Shown piece by piece: positions 24,720 to 37,804 of a stretch of DNA of 64,000 bases; within the stretch, counting starts at the first letter, position 1; the number at the start of each line of letters is the position of its first letter. The stretch is from Eutypa lata (taxonomy: Eukaryota > Ascomycota > Sordariomycetes > Xylariales > Diatrypaceae). The stretch covers positions 2,914,001 through 2,978,000 of the forward strand of contig JAKULF010000003.1 of assembly GCA_022661535.1 (NCBI GenBank), given 5' to 3'. The notes under the pieces were generated by a model. The model saw only the letters and a program-made list of their open reading frames with translations. It was not told the origin of the DNA and ran no database searches. The translations under genes and the position numbers were made by a program.

Positions 24720-27700
24720 AAATAGGAGTTGTGGTCGTAGTTGCTATAGTCGCAAGGTTTGACCTACCCCTCCCCATACCTACTTTCACACCCGATGCTG
24801 CTGAGCACGAGTCTCTATTCTACGAGCCTAACCGCAATGACGTCTCGAATATCAAATTCCGATGCATCGGAATGTGGCGGCGTGAAAGGGAACCGTGATA
24901 TAGGTGTTTTATCTGGTAACATCCCATCGAGGATCTACGCGCCTCCTTTTTTCGAAAGGCTAATAGCGATAATATAGGACTATAGCATCCCGTACCCCAC
25001 GCATAACCCCCGGCTTACACATCACGCCCGTCTTCTAGTGCTTCTTTTATTCTTCTTCCCCGTCTTCTCCAGCCACAGCCTGTGATGGACCCCGCATGGA
25101 AGAGCGTGACGAGATGGACGCCTGCTGCATGAGCGAAGGCTTGGAACTGATTGCAAGGTATGATGCAAAAATTTCGACACTGCTAGATGCAACACAGCTG
25201 CGTTTTAGATTGGTCGAGGGGCTGAAGAAGCATGTGCATTTGTAACTATGCAGTGTCCTTCTCCGCCCTTGTTCTGCTCGATTATGCTGTAGCCTCCTCT
25301 TCGGCAAGCGAGAGCGAGAACGTGGGGGGTTTCACACGATGTTGCCATCTGCTCTGCAAGAGATGGACAAGACAAGCTTGTCTCCTTTAAGGTTGTCGTC
25401 GGTACGCTGCCGGCGGCTTGGGTTGCGATTTAAAAGGTATATCCCAGCTCCTATAGGGCCCTCTGGTCGATGTCGTTTTCGACTTCGTACGCCAAGCAGG
25501 GCAGCATTACATCTGTATGCACATTATGAAATGTGCACGCTGGGATTACCCGAGAAGGAAGCTACCTAAGAGGTAGAGTAGCTATCAGCCGTCCGCCACC
25601 TGAGAGAGCGATACAGGTACACGTAGCTTCCTATCTCGTGCAATGCACCGGATCGGCCACAAAGTCGTATCCAACGTTCGGCATGCAGAGCAACAAAAAA
25701 AACTACCAAGCGGCCCTCCTCCGTTCGTCCGTATTGAACCATTGCCTTTCGGGGAGGAGGGTGGAACATGATGATGTAAAATTTCCCCATATCGGCGACC
25801 TCGAAAAATCGTACTAGGATTCCCGGATCTTTGGAGAGACCGCATGGCTTCAAATCTCGCTTTGGGATCCGGCGGAGAGTTAGCGGAGTCGAGGGTAAGA
25901 TGGCATGGCATACCCCGGGCCTTGTCTAGTTAACTAGCTTTGTGGCACCGAGAACCAAACACCAAAGAGATCGCGCCGTGAGTGCACGTAATCGGACCGG
26001 TGGGGTAAAAGAAAAAGGAAAAGGCCTGGAGCATGACAAGGGACAGGGCTGACAGGGTGTTCCGCAGGGGGTAGGCAGATGGCACGATGCAGGCGAAAGT
26101 TCGTTTTAAAGACTTGCAGTTGCCTACTACTACTACGCTACTGCCGGCTCTCAACTCAAGATTGTAGACAGTAGCAGTAGTAGCGAGAACCCCCAAACCT
26201 CTAAAAATTTGTTGGCGTCCAAGACGTTGTTCTGGAAGACTTCTAACGCAATGCTGGTTCCGATGTACAGACGCCGCGCCGCATTCGTTAATGGAGTCGC
26301 CATGCAGGGTCGGTTGTGCTCGCTTTGCATCCTCTCATCAAATGCAGCAGAGCCCCTGAACATGTAAAACCATAAATCTTTTGCTTATAACGTTGCACGA
26401 TGGCCACGGCAGTTGAATCTCGAGTGAGACCCAGCCTTCCCACGAGTCTCGTCAAATTTGATGTGACTCTGACTTTCAATATCCCGGACCCTGCCCTGCT
26501 TGCCTTATTACTATCCTCCTCTCCTGAGCCCCTGGCTGGGGCAGATAGTTACATAGTTACAGGAGAAAATGCCAGCTCTCCGACAACGGCTCTATCTTCC
26601 GAGATCCACTTACCTTACTAGGTAGTCTGGGGGTCAGATAGACACGCTCTGGCCTTACTACCTATAGGTGTTCGCTAAGAGGAACTATTTAGGTATGTAT
26701 GTATCAAGACCTCGTCAAGTTTCGTAAGTCAGTCTCTTGGATGCTATGGTGGCATCTACCATCCAGATTGCTATTTGAGATTATGACTGACCATCTAGGT
26801 ACTCAACAAACCTTAACTAACAACAGCTCAGGATCACAGAGCCTAGGAAGCAGCAAGAAAGGGCTCTCCAATTCGTTTCAGAATCTGAATTACTACTTAT
26901 GGCAATTTTTGCTATTATATTGGCCGTAGAGTATAAAAAATTACACGGTTCGCAACCAAATTAAGTTGATCAGCGTCCCATTCCAATTTGTTGGGGTACC
27001 TACTTAGTATGTAGTCATCTTAGTAGGTGGGTTCGACATCCCATGATGATGTTTCAAGAGGCCAGGCATAACTCTGGGGAACTTTACAAGTTTAAGCGCG
27101 ATGCTGATCTCGATAGATAGGCACTTCCCGAGGCTCTTGATGACTATCACAGTCTCGAGTATGTACATAGAATATATCGGCAAATACAGATACCGAATAC
27201 TTCTTCTACCTATTAAGTTTAATGAAGAGGGACTGAAACAGAAGAGGTCACCTGTCGATGGTGAGTATAAGATCTGCTGCTATGTATGGTTTTAATATTC
27301 TCGATATGCTAATTCGGGATCATTGTAGTCTCATGATAGTTATTATCTTATCTCGCGTCGAAAGTATCATTTAGCACATAAGATTGGGCGTGTTTCGTGA
27401 ACCAAAAAAATGCACACGAAATCGCAATTCTCCAATGCTCTTTGACCTTAAACTGTCACTCCACGAAGCGGGTACAGGACCCCATCAAGATGCATGTGGA
27501 GAATCTAATCCCACATTGCTTCGGCTGTACTAGAAGCGAGGATTTAGGTGTTTAACTAACGAGAACACGGCCCCATTCAAGTGTGCTTTCGGGGTCGAAA
27601 TGAGAAACTACCTGCGGTTATGTCTACGCGTCTTGAACAAAACAGCACTCAGGGGCCTCTGCACTTGTCACCATGGCCGGGTCCGGTCGATGCCATAATG

Positions 27701-30700
27701 CTAGGGCAAATTTGCCTAGCAAGAAATAACTAAGCAACAAGGCATCCTGGTAGCCTTATTAGCAAGGGTTATCTAGGTTACCCAGGCTGAAAAGCTCGCT
27801 TTGGCTTCATAAGGCAAAATGCTCGAGAGAAGCCTTCGGCTGGGAACCCGATCCTTGAAGGTCGGGCAGAGCTAAGGACACGACACCGTCCACTCGGTAC
27901 TGCACATATGTGCTACAATAGGACAGCAGTGTTAGACAGCTCCGACAGTATCATGGGGATATCATTACAACCTACCTAGTTGAAGAAGAGCAGCTGAGGA
28001 TGATAGCGACATAACCTGATATGGGGGACGAGTTACAGATCCGAACCTCCATTGCTACAGACAGCAAAATGGCAAAATTTGCTGCTCTTGTCGTCTAGTA
28101 GTGTTGATAGCACCGGAGATCTAAAATCGGTGGTGATATCTAACTGCGTGGTGGAAGTATGTACGTAGTAGTCGTGACGGAATATGCCACTACCTAATAA
28201 GGAAGGGATCCCGCCAATTGCACGAGCCCACCAGAAACCTGGTTCGCGTTAGGTTACTACTGGGTAGCCGGAAAGCGGGAAGCATCCCGCTTGAAACACC
28301 ACACCCTGGATTTGGGGGTCTCTTTTCGAACATAAGGAGTTCGTTACTCTTCGTCTTCGCAATATGCTACCCGGGCGAGAGAAATGTTATGTTTCTGTGA
28401 ATACAGATCACACATGGTGATATTTAAGCCTTGGGGTGCCTTGAGGACGTTTACGGGGTATTTGCAACCGGCAAAGCAAGCCGAAACGAGACATACTACG
28501 TAGTAAGTAGATCTCCTAACTCTAACCCTTGAACCCCAGTCCTTGTTAGAACACATCACGCACGGACTTCAACAACGATCTTCCTTGGTAAGCCATGCAG
28601 TTGGTAATTAGGTAATACACCCAGGTGCATCATCATCCTAGGCTCCATGTGTAAAATGGAATGAGGCTAATTTCAATTGAATACCGACCTTGTCGACCCA
28701 GACGTAGTTGGTTATGCCCTAGCACTCCAGGTTTATGCTTTACCGGGCGTTGTTTTATGCATCATATTAACTCTATGTATTTGCAACTATAGGCCGCGTA
28801 AGGACAGAAAAAGGTAAGCAAGAAAACAACCTAGCTATGCCTTGGTGGATTGCCTTGCTAATTATAACTACCTAGAGCTAATTAACTACGAAGTGCATAC
28901 CGGAAAATATTGTGCAGAATTTTTGATCTCTTAGCCGAATGCTTGTTTTAGTGTGGTGATGAAACAAGTTCGTAGAAATTCACCCATTCTACATAGGTAC
29001 ATGGTACATCGAGTAATAGCAAATACACCAGACGTGTCAGCGTTACTATGATGAGATGGGTTCATAATTCTTGATAATGCATCTGAATGAGAACATCATC
29101 TGAACTTGCCACTTGATGCATACTATATCACTCTCATGTCGAAGAGTATATGGTAGAACTATGTACTTAGATATTTATTACGAAGAGTACATAAGAGATT
29201 TGGTGCCATCTCGAATCTGTGTATTAGCGTGCTCTAAGATATCTTAGTAATTATGTAGTACTAGTTAGATGCTCTATCATTCCGAAGTGGGTTTCCCCTT
29301 CAAGGCGGGCATCGCTTCCTAATACTAGACCGAGAGCGGATCGAGAAGCATCTCGCGATGGTAGTGTAGTGCACGAACCAAAGCTTGGCTTTGCAGTAAG
29401 AGATCTTAAAAGACACTCGAGTCACCTAACGACCAACTTGCAATCGTGAGGTCCTTATTCAGTGGCTCCGTTACTCACTTGAGGCTTTGAAGGTTAGACA
29501 GCCAAGAAGTCCGTAGCCTGGTACGAAGTTAGCCTACATACGTACCTAAATTGCACTTCTCCCCTCCAAAAGCCCCTGCTCGAAAGAGGGATTTGTGTAA
29601 CTGGCCCAAGAGGTGACTCCAACTGCTCGGGCTATTATTGACAATAGCGTATGTATAGTTAGACGATGACGGCCCGAAAAAAAGCAAAAGCAAGCAACTC
29701 CAAAAATACCCCCGAGAGCATCTCGATTATCCAATTTATACCTAGCAGTGTGCAACGGCTTTACTTCCAAATCGAGGTTGAAGCACAGCAGCCTTACGTA
29801 CTCATAGAGTTTGACGAAGTACGCTTACGTACATGCAGTAAGAGATGACTGGTTTTATAGACATTCGTAACAGCATCGACAAATCCTATTAACTACGTAA
29901 TGTAACCATGATAGAAAGTCTGGTAAAAGGCACATAATTAATATATGCAGTCATTTAGCCTAATGCAACGCCGGTGATGCACCGGATTGGACAATGAGCG
30001 AACTTCGACTAGGCATTTCTGTCTGACTATCAACTTTGACCTAGAACCAACATGTCCAGTACCTGCGTCGGGGAATGTGGAAACCTGTGTACCCTCCCGT
30101 ATTAAGTCCTACCAAATAAACTTCTCATAGCACAAGCGGCGCGGCTCGTTCAAGGTGTGACCAACAAAATGCGTGATGCGCCGTCCAAGAGGCTGGTGGG
30201 GGAGTCGTGCGGGAGGCGTTGTGCGAGGCCCGGAAAGCTATGGCGGGCGAATAGGGTACCGGGAAAGCAAAAGTTCATCCAAGACAAATCTGCCGTAAGA
30301 TCTAAGACCTACATATACATATGCGCCGTAGTCTTATATGCGTCCCATTGGGTGAGAAAAAAGGGGGGGTTCCAACCAATCAGGTCACGATAGTCCGAAT
30401 TCGACCGCTGACAGGCTCCCACCTTTTTTCAAAAATTTCAGCATGGCAAAAAGGCCTAGGGATGTTTGTCACACGCCAATTGCAGCAGAGAGCCTCTTAA
30501 GTGGCTGTATGCCGTCAATTGACGCGACAGTTGATAGTCGATCTACCTATATGCAAGCATATAGCTCATGCGCCGCAGGTTTCGTCAAGCGGCTCTGTCA
30601 TATTGGCCCAGACTGTTCGTCAACGAACGAACGTAAACTCCAATTAACGATCTTAGTGGCGGGACCAATCATGTAATAGCATCTTCGAATATATAACTTG

Positions 30701-33202
30701 CGCGTTATGTCCCTCAGTCTAGTTACTGACCAATGGCAGAACTTTTCCGTTACCTTTAGGTTAGTTAGATGTCAACTCTACGCGGCCTTGGATTTAGGGG
30801 TCTACCTATGTAGTCAATATCTACATATAGGGGCCCTTGGAAATGTTATGGTCGTTAAGTCATGGGCTTAATAGGGCTGAGACCAACAGACGTGCAACTC
30901 TAACCTGGAAGACGTCTAGAACGAATTGATTAATACCTTTTTTATAGTACTACCATTTGCTGGGCAGGCTGGGCAAAGATATATCGGCCCTTTTTACAAA
31001 GATTTCGACCTTGGCAGCCACCTAGGGTCTCCCCAAGTGAGTATGTACCTACCAATTCTCAGAATTCTAGCCAACGCCATTGTTACTCATGTGTGATGTT
31101 ATACAACCTTTATACTGAGGCGTGCTGAGGTTAGACGCCTCTTTATCACAGCATCCGATCAGCTTGCCTTATGCCTTCAGCTCCGACGCAAGTGAGAAGT
31201 CATTCAGTTAGCCATTCGATGAATAGCCTAGAAGTACCGGTAACTACCGAATACATCTCTCAGAGACAAGGTAGTGCGTCCGGTAGTGTTTCAAGTCCGC
31301 CTGATAGGTGCTGTGATCATCCCCCAACAGAGTAGGCGGAACGATGCCCTAACGTATCTTATCAGAATGGAACCCGCTCCGTCGGTAACACCTACAGGGA
31401 AGCTAAGAAAAAGGCATTTCGGGTCCTTTTCTGGAAGGTGAAGTAAGCACGGGTCGGTCCTCGTGGAGAATCCATCTGACGACAGCGTGCATTCGTTGTT
31501 GCCAACATCATGGAGGCAAAGGAGTGAGTAATAACTATTTTATTTCATGAGCGCGGCCCATATACGGCGACTTCATGCAATAACATCTGTAGGTCCGTCT
31601 CTCGGAGGTGACCTGGAAATCATACCGGTACTCCAACTCTAGCTCGGTCCTATACACTTACTGGGGCTGGGGAAAACAAAACGTAAAAGTTGGATGAATA
31701 ACAAGTGTTATAGAATAAAATAGAGCCAACTGAGTAATAACCATGCATTGAGCACCGGATCTGTACCACTAAACGTACATACGATATGTGACGATTGTGG
31801 CGCGTTGAAGGCCTCCGGCTAGGTAGTTGGCTTATAGCAGTGTCTAGGCTTTTCCATTTTTCACAGTCTCACAACATCGAATGGCCGCCGTCAACTTGTA
31901 CCAACGGGATGCAATATTCATCTTTCATTATGTTGGTCTTATATTGAATTTTTCGGGACCCAATGCTTTCTATATATGTAGTATATCGTGTAAAGCTTTG
32001 TTACACGGATCCCAATTCCATTTCGTGGGGCGCGTGTACTCAGGTACCTACTCCGCTACTGTATGTACAATACGAAGCATCACTACATATGCAGATTGGG
32101 AATCTGGAGTGGCAAGAAATCCATTGCAAATCCTTCCTCTCGGGATGCGACCGACGTTCGCAGCCACTGCAACCTCTCACTAGTTTGCCCAGTTAGAAGG
32201 CTTTGCGAAGTATCCTGGACAGGACATAACCCCCGATGGTAACTGTGATAGGCAAGGGCTAAAGTATCTCTAATCAGGGGTCGTGCAGCTACTCCATGTG
32301 GGACTTTCAGCCGAGAGAGAAACACGGGCGCCGGCCAACCGCACCATTCAAACCCGTCTGGCCCAAGACGGAGCTAGAATGCAACGATGAGTTAACTTAC
32401 ACTATCCTCGCCTGCCTCGCTCCCTCCTGGCAGCCCTGCACCCTGGTAAAGAATCATCGCCCACATTTTGGCCAGCCCAAAAAGGTCCTCTCCAAAGGGG
32501 CCTGCATACTAGTGTACATAAGGTGGGCGACCTAAAGCAGGGGAAACTTTGGCAATCCTAGTCGACTAAATTATGTCACATTTCTACCACCTTGGCCCAT
32601 CCCATTGCAGGCACAAGAGTGGTTCTTCCACAGACTCTTGCTCGGTCCATACAGCTTCCTTCTCCTCCACTCAGCGAGGGGAGTACCCCATGACGAATCG
32701 GCCAGTGGGGCATCGCGTACAAGTGGGAATACTAAGCTAAGTTGCAATGTCAAGCATGTCGTGCCTATTCGGTGCGCCAGAAAGAGGCGGGCCCGGTAGC
32801 CCTAGTAAGTCTGTATCTAAGCCAGGTCCAGGAGTCCATACCACATCGTCAGGGCACGAGGTGTATCCTACCTACCTATGTATACATATGTCTTGCTCTC
32901 CCACCGTGATCGACCCTAGTACTGTCTCTAGTCGTTCTGCCGTTCTACTATAGAGATGCTCACCCTCGCCCTTACTTGACGTCAATGTATGTAGTGCCGC
33001 TTCACGTAGGCCGCTGAGAACAACATTGGATCTGAAATGCACTGAATACGACCGACCCCTACGATAATAACGAGAACACGAAACACCGGAGGACGCTATA
33101 GCGACTTCCTAGCACGTATATGCTGGTTTGTAAATACGGAGGAGGATTTTCAGGCTTGAATTCGAATCGTGAAGCGTCGATTCGAAGCGTACATATTTCA
33201 AG

Positions 33203-34965
33203 ATGGCCAACTCATCACTTTCTCTCCACGGCCTATGCCCAGAGCCGTTCTACCAACAATCCCTATTCCCCGACGTTGGAGGACGTAAGTTGCCCCATCG
33301 CCTTGGAGAATACCGAGCATCGCTAAACTGATTTAGACATCGATGGCAGGATGTGCGCGGAAATTGTGCCGGGTTTACCATGCTGTCTTCCGTGCCCATT
33401 GACTGATTGGGTGTACCCAGACTCGTTCAATACATTGAGCTCAGTTGCGAACTGGGTGAATGTAGCCGGAATGGTCTGTTGCGTATTCTTGCTCATATCA
33501 TGGATCGTGCTTCCCGTGGAAAAAACACATCGTCATTACCTTAGCATATGTCTTACCTGTGCGACTGTTTTTATGAATGTACGTCTAACCAAAAGAAATC
33601 CCGACGAAAGATAGTGTAGATAACCTGAAGATGTATACTAACCTTCGACAGCTGGGATTTATCATTCCACTAGCAGGAAAACCGGACGAATGCTTCAACG
33701 AGATTACACCCCATGGAATGGATACGAGTGCCGTGTGTGCCGCTTCTGGCGCCTTCTTGCTAGGTGGCGGATGGGCTGGTATCATGTGGATTTTCTTGAG
33801 AGCGCTCTCCCTTCACCTTCAAATCTGTTGGCAGATCGTCGTAGGCCGGACTTACATGTGGTTCGCCCAGATACTAGGCTGGGGCATCCCAATCATAGGT
33901 CTGGTCGTTCTGTTGACCCTAAGCGGGGTTTCCTTTCGATTCGGCGCGACTTGCCACATCAACCACGAGAACAGTCTAGCAGATTTCTGGATTCCGCTCC
34001 TGGTGTTTGCCGGCCTTACCATGATCATACAGTTCACGACGTTCGGTTATTGTATCAAGGTCTATTTGGCCTCTTTAACCGACAACAGCGCCACGACTGA
34101 AGGTTCGGGAATGCCTTCATACACGGCTAGTATCCGTACGATGACACCACGCCAGGCCTATCGACGGATTCGCCGTGTCATCCAACTCCAATGGCGAGGC
34201 ATCGTCATCGTGTTAGTAATCGTGGCCGATGTCATCTTCTTCTCCATAGTCTTCGTCTTCCAAGACAACACGGTTCAAGCTGTCAAAGAGGACATGACTC
34301 TCGCATTGCCATGGATCAAATGTCTTATCCAGTCCCAGGGCGACAAGGCAATATGTATGGATGAAGCAGACAGTATCGTTGTCAACCTACCGACTGTGAT
34401 AGCGGTCCTCATTCTCCTAGCCGTGAGTTAACAACAGCCCCTGTGGCTCTCCTTTCCAGCAGAAACATGACGACTAATGCGTACTTAGATGAACGGCTTG
34501 TGGCTTTTGGTCCTGCTCGGTCGATGGTCGATGGTTACAGGCTGGGTCGACTATTTCATGGGACTAGGTGGTCATCCGCCAAACAAGGAGTTCGTGTCTG
34601 TGGATGCGCGAGCTAATCTTAAGGGGGAAAGTCGTTCGTACGAAATGTTGTCACATAGCAAAGGAGAGTCCGTCTCGTTGACAGCAGTCAGCTCCGTTAA
34701 ACCGTATGCCACCAGTCCACAAGATGGGCGTCGAACACCCGATTACTTCGGCCAAAACTTCGACGAAACACCCGATCATTTTGGGCAAGCGGCCCGATAT
34801 CAGCCTCATCAACGCTCTTTCTCTGCGCCCCGACCCCCACAACAGGGTGGATGGTCGGAAACAACATCACCATATGGTGGATCATCGCCGCCACCACCAC
34901 CGCCACCGGTAGCGGGAAGAGGCGGTTATGAGGATATGAATCCCTTAGGAATGAACAGAATATAA
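33203..34965 (+). CDS. Seven-transmembrane GPCR-like receptor (secretin/Frizzled-like fungal family)
   Basis: Predicted plasma-membrane receptor. Exons 33203-33284, 33337-33578, 33652-34422, 34489-34965; 523 residues, all junctions in frame. After a short Cys-rich N-terminal ectodomain (CPEPF, then a CCLPCP cluster), seven hydrophobic segments can be read: WVNVAGMVCCVFLLISWIVL; YLSICLTCATVFMN with LGFII; a third starting SGAFLLGGGWAGIMWIFL; GWGIPIIGLVVLLTL; FWIPLLVFAGLTMIIQF; IVIVLVIVADVIFFSIVFVF; and TVIAVLILLAMNGLWLLVLL, the last spanning the exon 3/4 junction. Loop 3 has basic RQAYRRIRR. The cytosolic tail is hydrophilic, with two DYFGQ/DHFGQ repeats and a P7 tract. The conserved GATCHINHENSLADFW motif resembles a fungal family annotated as Frizzled/secretin-like receptors. 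No ligand or G-protein can be inferred. Confidence 0.85.
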
Positions 34966-36526
34966 AACCGAAACCGAAATTCGTCTGTCTTCCATCTATA
35001 CATTTAAAACCTAAAGTCGGCACCCACGTGCAAATCAATTTCCCTCAAAACTACCGCGCGACATCAACTTACCGAGACGATTGACCATGCACGTCGTGTG
35101 CCTCGACCGTCGAATTCCTTTTACTACAACTATAATTTCTTTATTGTCTATACTAAAAAAGCTGGTTGGTCCAAGCGAGGCGTTTAGGGATTCTTACGTG
35201 TCTAAGATAATAGATATATCCAATATAAACCGGGGGGGAGAGGAATTTTTGCTGAATACTGTCGTTACCAGCTGGTACTAGGGAGGACGGAGATCAGTGA
35301 CGGCGCCCGAGAGTGATGGGTTGGAGAGGGTCTTAGAGGAAGTCATTATGTTATGAATGGCATTGGCTAAAACGTCTATATGGCTTTCAGAAGGGAATTG
35401 GATGGTGTAAAGGTACATACATGTAAAAAGTTCATAAGGACATTTGTCTAAGTGTATTTAAATGTCGGGAATGTGGCCTGTGAGTGAGGCTTGATTGATG
35501 GAAACCTTACATACCTACTTCATACCTTCTAGATTACCTACTATCCAGTACCTCAGTTACTACATGCATATACTCATATAAGTACTCATTCTTCGCAATT
35601 GCTATAGATTGCAACCTCATATCCCATCAATATCCTCGCCTTGTGTTGTTGGGTTTTAGACGCTTTCACCAGATTCATACACATAAACTACAAGACATAT
35701 ATGCATTTATCTACCTATGTAACCAACCCAAAACGGCAACATTCTCAGACTTTAGCAATAGCCTTTGTTTATAATCCTTTCTTTCTTTCGTCTTCAACCC
35801 TTTCTTTGATGGATAATGAACATTATCCGCTCAGAATTGACAATCTTGCTACAGTGTAGACTGTGGACATTGCACTAGCCTACATGTAGGTACGAAGTAC
35901 GTCAGACTTGCAGACTTGACCGCCGTGCCGCCGTAAAAGGACAACCCCACCTTGCATACGTACTTACTTACAGTCATACCTACATACAGTACCTACATAG
36001 CACTTGGAACACCTGTCCCGGGAAGTTAAACCCTTAGAGTTGCACCGGCATGACAGGACCTGAACTTCATCGCTCCATCAACCAGTAGCTTACACGTATT
36101 ATACCCTACCTACATACATACTTGCATACTTCACTTAAGTTACCTACCTCTATATACTGCAAACTACCTATACACCTGCCAATTCATCTGCGATGATGCT
36201 AGTGATGGTTCATTAGGTAGGAACATCGGGTGGGAGGAAATAAGAGAGAAAAAACCAATCGACAGCCTTTCACCAATTATTACATTACTCCTTGTTGACC
36301 TACACTACTTATATAACAACTATCCATTCCCTGCCGGACAGAGACACATTGACGCGAACAATGGGCTTATTGCCCGTATAAGTATATTATACTATCCGTG
36401 GCTATTACCATTACTTGCTAACTTAGGAGGAGAAAGGGCTTCTCAACCCTAAAACTACTTTTTTCAGTCTTTATATCCGGCTGTTCCGCTTAGCATTTCC
36501 CCCTTCTCCTCCTCCCTCGTTTCAAG
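34966..36526. other. Intergenic between receptor and GH5 genes
   Basis: About 1.56 kb holding the receptor 3' UTR and the GH5 promoter. It is rich in CATACCTAC/TACCTACATAC motifs (35510-35545, 35945-36000, 36100-36150). No gene is recognised. Confidence 0.55.
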
Positions 36527-37804
36527 ATGTTTTCCCTCCTGTTACTCGGACTCGTCCTCGTCGGTAGCTATTTCCACTACATGTGGAGGGCCGAAGCGTA
36601 CCTCGGCCAGCCCTGGATTCCCGACGCCAGCGCGCGGCTCTTCAGCCAGCGCCCGCTCCCGCCTTTCATCGAAGAGTCAGGCATTGCGACCTACTCGCTG
36701 CCGCTGCGCACGCAGGGCCGCGACGTCGTCGACACTACGGGCCGCCGCTACAAGTTCGCCTCGGTCAACTGGTACGGCGCCAGCGACGAGATCTTCATCC
36801 CCGGCGGCCTCGACGTCCAACACCGCACCGTCATCGCCCAGACTATCCGCTCCATGGGCTTCAACAGCGTCCGCCTGCCCTACTCGGACGAGATGGTCGT
36901 CACGAACCCCCACATCCTCCCCCACCTGCTCACCGCGAACCCGGACCTGCACGGCATGCGCGCCCTCGACATCCTCGAGGCCGTCGTCACCACCCTAACC
37001 GATGCCGGCATCGCCGTTATTGTGAATAACCACATAACCCACGCCACATGGTGCTGCGGCGCCGATCCCTGCGACGCCGGTTGGGCCAACGATCACCTCG
37101 GCCCACTGTGCCGTATCAAGCAGTCAGAGGAGGACTGGATTCGGAACTGGGAGACCGTCATGGAGCGGTTCGTGGACAACGAGCGGGTCGTCGGGGCCGA
37201 CCTCCGCAACGAGGTCCGCGGCGTCTGGGGCACGATGCCCTGGGAGCGCTGGGCCGAGGCTGCCGAGAAGTGCGGCAACCGGCTCCTGAAGATGAACCAA
37301 GACTGGCTCATCATCGTGGGGGGCACCGAGTCGGGCAACGACCTCAGGGGGGTCCGTGACCGACCGGTCCAGCTGGACGTGGCGGGCCGGGCCGTCTACT
37401 CAGCGCACGTGTACGCGTGGTCGGGCTGGGGCAGCAAGGAGGGCCGGTTCGCCAAGCGCAGCTACGCGTCCTTCATCCAGGCGATGCGCAAGAACTGGGC
37501 GTACCTGGTGGAGCGCGACGTGGCGCCCGTCTGGGTGGGCGAGTTCGGCGCCCCGCACCACCCGGGCCTGGGCGACGTCAACTACTGGGACAACCTGATG
37601 CGCTACCTCAAGCACCTCGACGCCGACTTCGGCTACTGGGCCATCAACCCCCGCAAGCCCCACGCGAACGAGGTCGAGACCTACTCCCTCGTCCAGGACG
37701 ACTGGATCACCCCCATCCTCGACTACCGCATGCGCGACATGACGGAGCTTATCGCCGGGACCGGCGGCGACGATGACGACGATGCTGCTTTCCAGGAGTT
37801 GTAG
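36527..37804 (+). CDS. Glycoside hydrolase family 5 (cellulase-fold) with N-terminal membrane anchor
   Basis: Retaining beta-glycosidase of the GH5/clan A fold acting on beta-linked glycans or glycoconjugates; the exact substrate is unclear. A single intronless frame codes 425 residues. The N-terminus MFSLLLLGLVLVGSYFHYMW is a signal peptide or uncleaved type-II anchor. Fold marks: FASVNWYGASDE, GFNSVRLPYSDEM, AGIAVIVNNH, acid/base Glu229 in DLRNEVRG, YSAHVYAWSGWG, nucleophile Glu339 in VWVGEFGAPHH, and FGYWAIN. A WCCGADPCDAGW segment near 175-187 holds three Cys that could form disulfides. The tail ends in an Asp run (GGDDDDDAAF). The coding sequence is strikingly rich in G/C at third positions compared with the receptor gene upstream. 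It lies tail-to-tail with the GH15 gene. Confidence 0.9.
   Translation: MFSLLLLGLVLVGSYFHYMWRAEAYLGQPWIPDASARLFSQRPLPPFIEESGIATYSLPLRTQGRDVVDTTGRRYKFASVNWYGASDEIFIPGGLDVQHRTVIAQTIRSMGFNSVRLPYSDEMVVTNPHILPHLLTANPDLHGMRALDILEAVVTTLTDAGIAVIVNNHITHATWCCGADPCDAGWANDHLGPLCRIKQSEEDWIRNWETVMERFVDNERVVGADLRNEVRGVWGTMPWERWAEAAEKCGNRLLKMNQDWLIIVGGTESGNDLRGVRDRPVQLDVAGRAVYSAHVYAWSGWGSKEGRFAKRSYASFIQAMRKNWAYLVERDVAPVWVGEFGAPHHPGLGDVNYWDNLMRYLKHLDADFGYWAINPRKPHANEVETYSLVQDDWITPILDYRMRDMTELIAGTGGDDDDDAAFQEL

Larger units (their letters stand above)
23128..33202. other. Gene desert of about 10 kb
   Basis: No open frame here shows a recognisable domain, a plausible chain of exons or a clear signal peptide. 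Short frames occur on both strands at the density expected by chance. The stretch 23300-23850 is rich in TATAG/CTATA and contains two hairpins. A C15 run lies at 24705-24719. It may hold decayed transposon or pseudogene sequence or unannotated non-coding transcripts, but nothing can be named. Confidence 0.55.

Noticed and set aside
25047..25911. Cluster of overlapping frames on both strands as a broken gene
   Set aside because: The frames conflict on opposite strands and show no similarity to transposase, reverse transcriptase or other known proteins.
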